A DNA stretch of 5,098 nucleotides from Bacteriovoracaceae bacterium (GTDB taxonomy: Bacteria > Bdellovibrionota > Bacteriovoracia > Bacteriovoracales > Bacteriovoracaceae): positions 1 to 5,098 of the forward strand of contig JAKLJM010000198.1 of the NCBI GenBank assembly GCA_023151145.1. Direction: 5' to 3'. The position numbers and the translations under genes are program-made. Numbering within the stretch: position 1 is the stretch's first letter; each line of letters starts with the position of its first letter. The notes below the pieces were generated by a model. That model searched no databases. It was not told the origin of the DNA and saw only the letters and a program-made list of their open reading frames with translations. Shown one piece after another: positions 1-5,098 of the stretch.

Positions 1-1
1 T

Positions 2-1261
2 TTCGAATCCAAAATAAAGGTGGTTTCAGGAGAATACCGTTGGTTTTTAATTTCTGGATCGGGCTATTTTGATAGAAGTGGTAACCTGGTACGTATACTT
101 GGTTCAATCAGTGATATTGAAAATCGTAAAAATGCAGAATTAGCTTTAACTCGTTCTGAGAAAAGATTTTCAACGATGATTTCAAATATCTTAGGTGCTG
201 TTTATCAAACTGACATAACCCAAGAGCCTTGGGGGCTAACTTTTATTTCTGAACCTATTCAGAAAATCACAGGGTTCGCCCCTGATGAATTAATACAGAA
301 TAAGGAAGTGAGTTACTTTAATTTACTTACTGATGAGTCTTGGAAGTCTTATCAGCAAGAAATTTTTAATGCGATAAAAAAAGATCGCCCTTATGAGTTA
401 GAGTATCAAATTTTTGATAAAGATAGACATATTCGCCATGTCTATGAAAAAGGAAGATGTGTTTTTGATGAAAACAAGAACCCACTTTACCTTGAAGGCT
501 TCGTCCTCGATATCACTGATCGAAAAGAGTACGAGGCACAATTAGAGACAACGAAGGCGAAATCTATTGCCTCTGCTAAATTAGCATCTCTGGGAGAAAT
601 GGCAGGAGGAGTAGCACATGAAATCAATAATCCGTTGGCCGTAATTTCATTAAATGCATCACAAATGTTGGAATTAATCGACGATCCTGAAATCGATAAA
701 AATGAATTAAAAATTTTTACTGAAAAAATCTTAAAAACCACAACGCGAATTGATCGAATTGTGAAAGGCTTAAAATCTTTTGCACGTGGTGGAGAGCTTG
801 ATCCTTATATTTCCACGAGTATTAAGTCCATCATTGAAAATACATTGGAATTATGTTCTGAGAAATTGAAAAAGCATTCAGTTGATTTAAGATTGAAAAA
901 TATTGTAGATATCTCCATTGAATGTAGAGAGTCACAGATTGGGCAGGTTTTATTAAATCTCATCTCTAATGGTGTTGATGCAATTGATAAGCTTGAAGAA
1001 AAATGGATTGAAATAGAAGTTAAAGATCTAGATGGCTATATCGTATTAGATGTCACAGATAGTGGAAGTGGAATTCCTGATGATGTTGCGGAAAAAATCA
1101 TGCAACCCTTCTTTACAACTAAAGATGTTGGCAAGGGAACTGGTCTGGGCTTATCGATTTCCAAAGGAATTATTGAATCTCACAAGGGAAGATTTCGTTT
1201 AGATCGCAAATCTCCTCATTCCAAATTTTCCATTTTATTACCTAAGTTTCAAAAAACTTAA
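2..1261 (+). CDS. Multi-PAS sensor histidine kinase, C-terminal part (5' end outside window)
   Basis: The reading frame is open to the left edge (codons from base 2), so the GTG at 20 is probably an internal Val codon; residues below are counted from it. Residues 1-40 are the end of a PAS domain, with the motifs EYRWFL and SDIENRKNAE. Residues 44-170 are a second complete PAS, ending in VLDITDRKE. A short helical linker (about 168-190) leads to the HisKA H-box ASLGEMAGGVAHEINNPL, with the phospho-acceptor His200. The ATPase domain shows an N-box (QVLLNLISNGVDAI, Asn313/Asn317), G1 box DSGSGIP (347-353), F-box PFFTTK (363-368) and G2 box GKGTGLGLSI (371-380), so all kinase motifs are intact. 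By family knowledge it would autophosphorylate on His and pass the phosphate to a response regulator. The H-box resembles NtrB/AtoS-type kinases. No membrane segment or receiver domain is visible in this part. The ligand is unknown and no response regulator gene is in the window. Confidence 0.93.
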   Translation, partial: FESKIKVVSGEYRWFLISGSGYFDRSGNLVRILGSISDIENRKNAELALTRSEKRFSTMISNILGAVYQTDITQEPWGLTFISEPIQKITGFAPDELIQNKEVSYFNLLTDESWKSYQQEIFNAIKKDRPYELEYQIFDKDRHIRHVYEKGRCVFDENKNPLYLEGFVLDITDRKEYEAQLETTKAKSIASAKLASLGEMAGGVAHEINNPLAVISLNASQMLELIDDPEIDKNELKIFTEKILKTTTRIDRIVKGLKSFARGGELDPYISTSIKSIIENTLELCSEKLKKHSVDLRLKNIVDISIECRESQIGQVLLNLISNGVDAIDKLEEKWIEIEVKDLDGYIVLDVTDSGSGIPDDVAEKIMQPFFTTKDVGKGTGLGLSISKGIIESHKGRFRLDRKSPHSKFSILLPKFQKT

Positions 1262-1698
1262 AAAACAACTTCAACTTTAGTTTTAATTGATTGAGCGATA
1301 AAACAGTTACGATGTGCCTTGTTGTGCAGGTCGCGAAGTTTTGTTTCATCAGGTGTAGCACCGTCAAATTGAATTTTTGGATGCAAGTTGATTTGTGTAA
1401 CGGCCATTTTGCCTTCGTCATTTTTGTCTAACATCGCAACGGCATCATCTTCATAGTGAGTAACTTTAAAACCTGTCTTTGAGCAAACCGCAAGAAAGGT
1501 TAACATGTGACAGCTCGATACAGCAGCGGCCAGTAACTCTTCTGGGTTCGCCATGTCTTCGTTTCCATAGTATTCAGGAGCTGCAGAATTTATCAATGTT
1601 TGCGGACCAGAAAAAGTAATTTTGTGATCACGATTATATTGTTCGTAAGTAAATTCATTTTTACTATTCCAAACTGTGGTTATTTTAAAAACAGACAT
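1258..1698 (-). CDS. OsmC/Ohr-family peroxidase
   Basis: This 146-residue protein is the usual length for the family, whose members reduce organic hydroperoxides in the cytoplasm using two cysteines. Cys63 lies in NPEELLAAAVSSCHMLTFL and is the expected peroxidatic cysteine. Cys132 in HRNCFIAQ is the expected resolving cysteine, about 70 residues later as in known Ohr/OsmC proteins. Glu53, ten residues before Cys63, matches the conserved active-site Glu of Ohr. Arg23 (YNRDHK) is a candidate for the active-site Arg, which is an inference. The segments SAAPEYYGNEDMANPEELL and YEDDAVAML resemble a subgroup usually labelled 'OsmC family peroxiredoxin' rather than classical Ohr. The ATG at 1698 is preceded by AAAGGA at good spacing. 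It is the second gene of a unit with the membrane protein upstream (4-base gap). Its stop overlaps the convergent kinase stop. The physiological substrate is not known. Confidence 0.93.
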   Translation of the reverse strand: MSVFKITTVWNSKNEFTYEQYNRDHKITFSGPQTLINSAAPEYYGNEDMANPEELLAAAVSSCHMLTFLAVCSKTGFKVTHYEDDAVAMLDKNDEGKMAVTQINLHPKIQFDGATPDETKLRDLHNKAHRNCFIAQSIKTKVEVVF

Positions 1699-1702
1699 AG
1701 AT

Positions 1703-2164
1703 CTATTCCTTTACTTTGAATTCAGCTTCAAAAACTTCTCCACTTTGAGGTTGGTGATGAGGCGGTTGATTTTGTTTAAAACGAACGTGAACATTTGGTC
1801 TACCAAAGTTGAAAAATCTGCCACGAGTGATCATATATTTCTCAGACGATTCTCCACTTATGGCAACTAGCCATGCAATTGTTACAAGAAAGGGATTGGT
1901 ATTCCAATAAGCAGTTGTTGCAAGTAAGGCTACGAGAAATCTCGGGGCAATAAAAAAACCTACCCACCATAATATTCCACCAAAAGGTACTGATGAGAAA
2001 AGAAGAGTGAGTCTGGGAAAAATAGCAATTGAGATGAGAAAAAACCAACCGTGTACTTCAAAAAAATCAGTTTTACCAAAGTTGATATCAGTAAATTGAA
2101 TCAATAAAGAAGTTGCACCTGTAATGGCCAAAAAGATAAACAAGATTTTTAATAGAGATTTCAT
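1703..2164 (-). CDS. Small multi-pass membrane protein, function unknown
   Basis: I do not recognise a named family for this 153-residue protein. Residues 4-23 are a hydrophobic N-terminal helix (membrane anchor or signal-like). Residues 38-57 and 62-84 are further hydrophobic segments, the latter containing the striking GGILWWVGFFIAPRFLVALL. Residues 88-104 (TNPFLVTIAWLVAISG) are a fourth, followed by GESSEKYM. The last 45 or so residues are polar and basic, with a Pro/His/Gln-rich stretch (QPPHHQPQ, 133-140), and probably face the cytoplasm or periplasm. The pattern WWVGFF.APR..VA...T..YW.TNP suggests a conserved family of small inner-membrane proteins, but I cannot assign a function. ATG 2164 is preceded by TTTAGGT about 7-8 bases upstream, a usable ribosome binding site. 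The gene ends in TAG 4 bases before the OsmC-family gene, so the two are probably cotranscribed. Membrane topology and any tie to oxidative stress are inferences. Confidence 0.85.
   Translation of the reverse strand: MKSLLKILFIFLAITGATSLLIQFTDINFGKTDFFEVHGWFFLISIAIFPRLTLLFSSVPFGGILWWVGFFIAPRFLVALLATTAYWNTNPFLVTIAWLVAISGESSEKYMITRGRFFNFGRPNVHVRFKQNQPPHHQPQSGEVFEAEFKVKE
1707..1712 (-). promoter_or_regulatory. Ribosome binding site of the OsmC-family gene
   Basis: On the minus strand AAAGGA lies 8 bases before ATG 1698. It sits within the final Lys-Glu codons of the upstream membrane protein gene, just before that gene's TAG stop. This decides the OsmC start and supports translation of both genes from one transcript. 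Confidence 0.75.
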
Positions 2165-2170
2165 ATTTTT

Positions 2171-2198
2171 TACCTAAAGTTACTTAAATAATACTTAA
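2171..2198. repeat. Three phased heptamers TAC(C/T)TAA
   Basis: TACCTAA at 2171, TACTTAA at 2181 and TACTTAA at 2192 start 10 and 11 bases apart, about one helical turn each. They lie just before the start of the membrane protein gene and overlap its ribosome binding site and the candidate -10 box. Such an arrangement could be a regulator site, but short AT-rich repeats can be chance. Confidence 0.4.
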
Positions 2199-2215
2199 CC
2201 ACAAAGCTTAGTCTA
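2188..2215 (-). promoter_or_regulatory. Candidate promoter for the membrane protein-OsmC unit
   Basis: Reading the minus strand, TAGACT (2215-2210) lies 16 bases before TATTAT (2193-2188). These match the sigma-70 consensus at 4 of 6 and 5 of 6 positions. Transcription would begin near 2181, giving a leader of about 17 bases that contains the AGGT ribosome binding site. A second, weaker option on the same strand is AGGACA (2242-2237) with TACTAT (2220-2215), also 16 bases apart. In DNA this AT-rich such matches arise by chance, so confidence is low. Confidence 0.3.
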
Positions 2216-2240
2216 TAGTATGACAAATTACTATTTTGTC
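2215..2240. repeat. Two overlapping short inverted repeats in the divergent region
   Basis: ATAGTA (2215-2220) is the reverse complement of TACTAT (2229-2234). GACAAA (2222-2227) is the reverse complement of TTTGTC (2235-2240). The two interleaved pairs lie midway between the divergent genes, where an operator would be expected. No known regulator consensus is recognised. Confidence 0.35.
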
Positions 2241-2262
2241 CTATTAACTGTCTAATATATTC

Positions 2263-2296
2263 AAAAAAAATATTTTTTTTACAAAAAACCTTGACG
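2263..2296 (+). promoter_or_regulatory. Candidate UP element and -35 box upstream of lon
   Basis: A run of eight A, TA and eight T (2263-2280) is followed by AAAAAA (2283-2288) and then TTGACG (2291-2296), which matches the sigma-70 -35 box at 5 of 6 positions. Two phased A/T tracts just before a -35 box resemble a UP element, the AT-rich site bound by the RNA polymerase alpha C-terminal domain. The weak point is that no good -10 box follows at 16-18 bases (AAGTTG or AGTTGT). A non-sigma-70 promoter is possible: CCTTGA resembles the start of a heat-shock sigma-32 -35 box, but no CCCCAT-like -10 is visible. No CIRCE-type repeat is seen. Confidence 0.3.
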
Positions 2297-2324
2297 ATTA
2301 TTCAGTCGATCACAAGTTGTAAGT

Positions 2325-4697
2325 ATGAAAACAACAACAAAAATTCAAGACATTCACGAAAACATTCCAACTTTAATCTTAAGAAATACCGTGATTTTTC
2401 CAGGCGTCACTATGCCAGTGCTGGTGGCGAGGAAGCGGGGTATAAACGCCATTAATGAGGCTCTAGAAAAAGATAAACTCATCTTTGCTGTTGCTCAAAA
2501 AAAGGATGATACTGATTCAAATGATTTGTCACACCTTTATTCCATTGGGACCATCTGTGTCATTAACAAAGTGGAAGAGAATGATCGTGGAGATAAAGTA
2601 GTTAGTTTAACTGCACTACAGCGAGCAAGAGTTGTTGAATATTCAGTTATCGCTAATCCCGAATATGTTTCAGCAAAAACTGAAAACGAAAGTGATCAAA
2701 TTGATTTAGATGCTGCTACTGAGGCTGCATTGTTAAAGAATTTAAGAGAAATTTCTCATGATATTTTAGATTTAATAAAGGCGAACGAAGAATTTAAGCG
2801 ATTATTAAATTCCATTGATAGTGTGGCCAGATTTACGAATATTGCCACTCAACAATTGCCAATTATTCTTACGAAAAAACAAGAAATTCTAGAATTAACA
2901 TCATTAAAGAATCGATCATTAAAAGTATTAGAATTATTAGTTGATCAACGGGAGTTGATGAAAGTAAATTCTGAAGTTGGAAATTTAATTTCCAATAAAA
3001 CTTCGAAAGCTTATCGCGATTCAATACTTCGTGAACAATTGAAAGTGATTAAAGAGGAATTAGGTGAAAATGAAGCCGAAGAGGAAGAATCACTTAAAGA
3101 TAAAATACTAAGGGCCAAAATGCCTGAAGAAGTAGAGAAAGTAGCACTTCAACAAGCAAAAAGATTAGAGAGCATGTGGCCTCAGAACGCAGAGTCGCAT
3201 GTTTTAAAGAATTATTTAGAACTTTTACTAGAACTTCCATGGGGAAAGCCAGAGCCTCACGAGATTAATATTACAGAAGCAGAAAAGATATTAAATAGAG
3301 ATCATTATGGACTAGAAAAAGTGAAGAAAAATATTCTTCGTTTCTTATCTGTTCTTAAGTTAAACAAAAACAAAAAAGGATCTATTTTACTTTTAGTTGG
3401 CCCTCCTGGAGTTGGGAAAACATCTCTAGGTCAAAGCATTGCAGAGTCTTTGAAACGTAATTACGTAAGAATTTCTCTGGGCGGAGTACGAGATGAATCT
3501 GAAATTAGAGGACATCGACGTACTTACGTTGGCGCAATGCCTGGAAAAATTATAGATGCTATTAAAAGATCCAAATCAAATAATCCTGTGTTCATTCTTG
3601 ATGAGATTGATAAAATGGGACAAAGTTACCAAGGGGATCCTGGAGCTGCGTTGTTAGAGGTTTTAGATCCTGAACAAAATGCAACTTTCCGCGATCATTA
3701 TTTAGATGTGCCATATGACTTATCCAATGTCTTTTTTGTGGCGACGGCAAATTCTTTAGAAGGTATTCCAGCACCACTATTAGATCGTATGGAAGTTATT
3801 CAGTTAGGTAGCTATACAACGCAAGAAAAATTACAAATAGCTAAAAATCATATCTTGCCAAATGTCTTTAAAGATCATGGAGTCGCAGATTTTCAAGACA
3901 GACTATTGATTGAACATATAAATAAAATTATTCATGAATATACCAGAGAGGCGGGAGTCAGGGATCTTAAGCGTAAAATAGGAACAATTGCCTCTTATTT
4001 GGCCGAAAAAATCGTTAGAAATGAAAGCATCAATATTTTAAATAACAGTGATATTGAGAATGCATTAGGACATAAAAAAATTACTTACGATAGAGTCTTA
4101 GATAAAGCTGTTCCGGGAGTGGTGACAGGTCTTGCTTGGACTCCTGTCGGTGGTGACATCTTATTTATTGAGACCGTAATGATGCCGGGAACTGGAAAAA
4201 TCATGCTCACTGGAAAGTTGGGAGATGTGATGAGTGAATCCGCTCAAATCGCTCTGAGTTTGGTGCGATCAAAATTATCGCCCTATCTCGCGAGTGTTGA
4301 TTTTAATAAAATGGACTTCCATTTACATGTACCTAGTGGCGCAATTCCTAAAGACGGACCATCCGCTGGTGTGACAATGTTTACCGCTTTAAGTTCATTA
4401 CTTCTTAATCAAGCGATTGATAAAGAAATAGCGATGACTGGTGAAGTGAGTTTACGTGGGGCAGTTTTACCAGTCGGGGGTATAAAGGAAAAAGTTATTG
4501 CTGCTCATCGCTCTGGTGTTAAAAGAATCATACTTTCCAAACAAAACGAGTCAGACCTCGTTGATGTACCAGAAGAAGTGAGACGTGAAATGCGTTTTGA
4601 TTTAGTAGAAGATATAAATGATTTATTAGGTATTCTTTTTAATCGCCGTCAACATTTGTTGACTTCCATGTCTCCAGAGATCGCAGCCTGCAATTAA
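2325..4697 (+). CDS. lon: ATP-dependent protease Lon
   Basis: This complete 790-residue protein has nearly the length of E. coli Lon (784). Lon is a cytoplasmic hexameric AAA+ serine protease that unfolds and degrades damaged and short-lived regulatory proteins. Residues 14-205 are the LON substrate-binding domain (IPTLILRNTVIFPGVTMPV). A helical, partly coiled-coil segment (about 206-310) includes YRDSILREQLKVIKEELGE. The AAA+ module has Walker A GPPGVGKT (359-366), Walker B VFILDE (422-427), sensor-1 Asn476, a likely arginine finger Arg488 and sensor-2 Arg546 (GVRDLKRKIG). The protease domain has catalytic Ser680 in PKDGPSAG and Lys723 in GGIKEKVIAAHRSG, 43 residues apart as in E. coli. All key residues are present, so it should be active. 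ATG 2325 gives the expected N-terminus; an in-frame TGA at 2292 and no earlier start codon rule out extension. There is no clear Shine-Dalgarno sequence. An intrinsic terminator covers the 3' end. Confidence 0.98.
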   Translation: MKTTTKIQDIHENIPTLILRNTVIFPGVTMPVLVARKRGINAINEALEKDKLIFAVAQKKDDTDSNDLSHLYSIGTICVINKVEENDRGDKVVSLTALQRARVVEYSVIANPEYVSAKTENESDQIDLDAATEAALLKNLREISHDILDLIKANEEFKRLLNSIDSVARFTNIATQQLPIILTKKQEILELTSLKNRSLKVLELLVDQRELMKVNSEVGNLISNKTSKAYRDSILREQLKVIKEELGENEAEEEESLKDKILRAKMPEEVEKVALQQAKRLESMWPQNAESHVLKNYLELLLELPWGKPEPHEINITEAEKILNRDHYGLEKVKKNILRFLSVLKLNKNKKGSILLLVGPPGVGKTSLGQSIAESLKRNYVRISLGGVRDESEIRGHRRTYVGAMPGKIIDAIKRSKSNNPVFILDEIDKMGQSYQGDPGAALLEVLDPEQNATFRDHYLDVPYDLSNVFFVATANSLEGIPAPLLDRMEVIQLGSYTTQEKLQIAKNHILPNVFKDHGVADFQDRLLIEHINKIIHEYTREAGVRDLKRKIGTIASYLAEKIVRNESINILNNSDIENALGHKKITYDRVLDKAVPGVVTGLAWTPVGGDILFIETVMMPGTGKIMLTGKLGDVMSESAQIALSLVRSKLSPYLASVDFNKMDFHLHVPSGAIPKDGPSAGVTMFTALSSLLLNQAIDKEIAMTGEVSLRGAVLPVGGIKEKVIAAHRSGVKRIILSKQNESDLVDVPEEVRREMRFDLVEDINDLLGILFNRRQHLLTSMSPEIAACN

Positions 4698-4714
4698 GCA
4701 GGTTGCGATTTTTT
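4680..4714 (+). terminator. Intrinsic terminator of lon
   Basis: A 12-base-pair stem (4680-4691 with 4698-4709) contains a GC-rich core, CGCAGCCTGC against GCAGGTTGCG, with a single G-U pair. The six-base loop is AATTAA, and a run of six T (4709-4714) overlaps the stem base. The lon stop codon TAA (4695-4697) lies in the loop, so the left arm encodes the last lon residues. The right arm is also the end of the convergent gene. On the minus strand no T run follows the hairpin, so it should terminate efficiently only in the lon direction. Confidence 0.88.
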
Positions 4715-5098
4715 AAAAAATGAAGCGACTACAGCTTTGTAAATTTTCTTGCTTCTTTCTTTTGAAATATTACTGGCTTTAAACGCAAGTTTAATGGTTA
4801 AATAAAAATTTGTACCAATATTAAAGAAAGCAATAATAAATAAGCCTAACGTAATATTTAAATATTGATCAAACCCAATCTGAGAAAATCCGATAGCAGG
4901 TAAGGCTAAAAAAAGCGTACCGGTTGAGAGGGTGATATGTCTTACATCTAGCGGAAGGCTTAAAAACTTTAAAAGCTCAGGTAAGACTCCGAGTGAAAAT
5001 CCAAGAAAAAAATTACTTCCAATAACTGGTAAATGATTTACCAAGTGTTTTGAATGCCATCTGATTTCTACAATTTTTGAAATTTCATAAAGTACCAT
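4694..5098 (-). CDS. Gcr-like 'site-specific recombinase' family membrane protein, C-terminal part
   Basis: The frame is open to the right edge, where an ATG happens to fall on the last three bases; 134 residues are visible. Three hydrophobic segments are seen: about 24-46 (LPVIGSNFFLGFSLGVLPEL), 57-75 and 79-105 (ITLGLFIIAFFNIGTNFYL). A basic C-terminal tail follows (KASNISKERSKKIYK, ending KKSQPA). The motif LPLDVRHITLSTG (48-60) is what I recall as the signature near the C-terminus of the family labelled 'site-specific recombinase Gcr' (Pfam SpecificRecomb). Those proteins are several hundred residues long and multi-pass, so this is most likely the C-terminal end of a full gene and the edge ATG an internal Met. 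A truncated remnant cannot be excluded. No recombinase catalytic motif is visible here, and the true function of the family is uncertain. It is convergent with lon and overlaps it by 4 bases; its last codons run through the lon terminator hairpin. Confidence 0.72.
   Translation of the reverse strand: MVLYEISKIVEIRWHSKHLVNHLPVIGSNFFLGFSLGVLPELLKFLSLPLDVRHITLSTGTLFLALPAIGFSQIGFDQYLNITLGLFIIAFFNIGTNFYLTIKLAFKASNISKERSKKIYKAVVASFFKKSQPA

Noticed and set aside
20..22. GTG at 20 as the true start of the histidine kinase
   Set aside because: The frame stays open to the left edge and the first visible residues are already in the second half of a PAS domain, so the gene starts outside the window.
487..741. 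Minus-strand open frame of 84 codons inside the kinase gene
   Set aside because: It is antisense to the conserved PAS/HisKA coding sequence and its translation has no recognisable domain; a shadow frame.
1243..1260. Hairpin TAAGTTT-CAAA-AAACTTA at the kinase/OsmC junction as a terminator
   Set aside because: The 7-bp stem is almost all A-T and no T run follows on either strand, so it is unlikely to terminate transcription.
1676..1870. Plus-strand open frame of 64 codons across the OsmC and membrane protein genes
   Set aside because: It is antisense to two well-supported genes, has no clear ribosome binding site and no family resemblance.
1842..2048. Minus-strand, second-frame open frame of 68 codons (Cys-rich translation)
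   Set aside because: It lies wholly inside the membrane protein gene in another frame. The Cys-rich look comes from reading hydrophobic codons out of frame.
2286..2324. Heat-shock control of lon by sigma-32 or a CIRCE/HrcA site
   Set aside because: CCTTGA resembles part of a sigma-32 -35 box, but no CCCCAT-like -10 follows and no CIRCE inverted repeat is present.
3592..3777. Minus-strand open frame of 61 codons inside lon
   Set aside because: It is antisense to the Walker B to sensor-1 region of the AAA+ domain, whose conservation explains the open frame.
5096..5098. ATG at the right edge as the real start of the Gcr-like gene
   Set aside because: The 134 visible residues correspond to the C-terminal end of a much longer family, and it is a coincidence that a Met codon falls on the window edge. 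A short remnant gene is possible but less likely.

Overview
The window is an AT-rich chromosomal segment (by eye roughly mid-30s % GC) from a Gram-negative-type bacterium. It is densely coded, with five protein genes and no intergenic stretch longer than about 160 bases. Low GC, a Lon protease close to the proteobacterial type, a Gcr-type 'recombinase' membrane protein and a multi-PAS histidine kinase would fit the Bdellovibrionota (for example the Bacteriovorax/Halobacteriovorax group) or another low-GC proteobacterial lineage. This placement is a guess, because no rRNA or other phylogenetic marker is present.

Layout, left to right. (1) The 3' part of a plus-strand sensor histidine kinase enters from the left edge and stops at 1261. 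It shows the end of one PAS domain, a complete second PAS, a HisKA domain and an ATPase domain. (2) A minus-strand two-gene unit follows: a small unrecognised membrane protein (2164 to 1703), then an OsmC/Ohr-family peroxidase (1698 to 1258), separated by 4 bases. The OsmC ribosome binding site lies inside the end of the upstream gene. (3) A 160-base divergent regulatory region (2165-2324) holds A/T tracts, small direct and inverted repeats and candidate promoter elements for both directions. (4) A complete, apparently intact lon gene (2325-4697, 790 aa) is followed by an intrinsic terminator. (5) The C-terminal end of a minus-strand Gcr-like multi-pass membrane protein runs off the right edge.

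Functionally, the middle of the window looks like stress housekeeping: Lon for ATP-dependent degradation of damaged and regulatory proteins, and an OsmC-type peroxidase for organic hydroperoxides. They share a divergent promoter region but show no obvious mechanistic link. The kinase has no response regulator in view, and its partner could lie upstream of the window.

I found no mobile element, CRISPR array, tRNA, rRNA or clearly new multi-gene system. The more unusual details are small-scale. Both convergent gene pairs overlap by exactly the palindrome TTAA. The lon stop codon lies in the loop of its own terminator. The lon start lacks a Shine-Dalgarno sequence, and a possible UP-element/-35 box lies so close that the mRNA could be leaderless. 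A protein family named 'site-specific recombinase' shows membrane-protein features.
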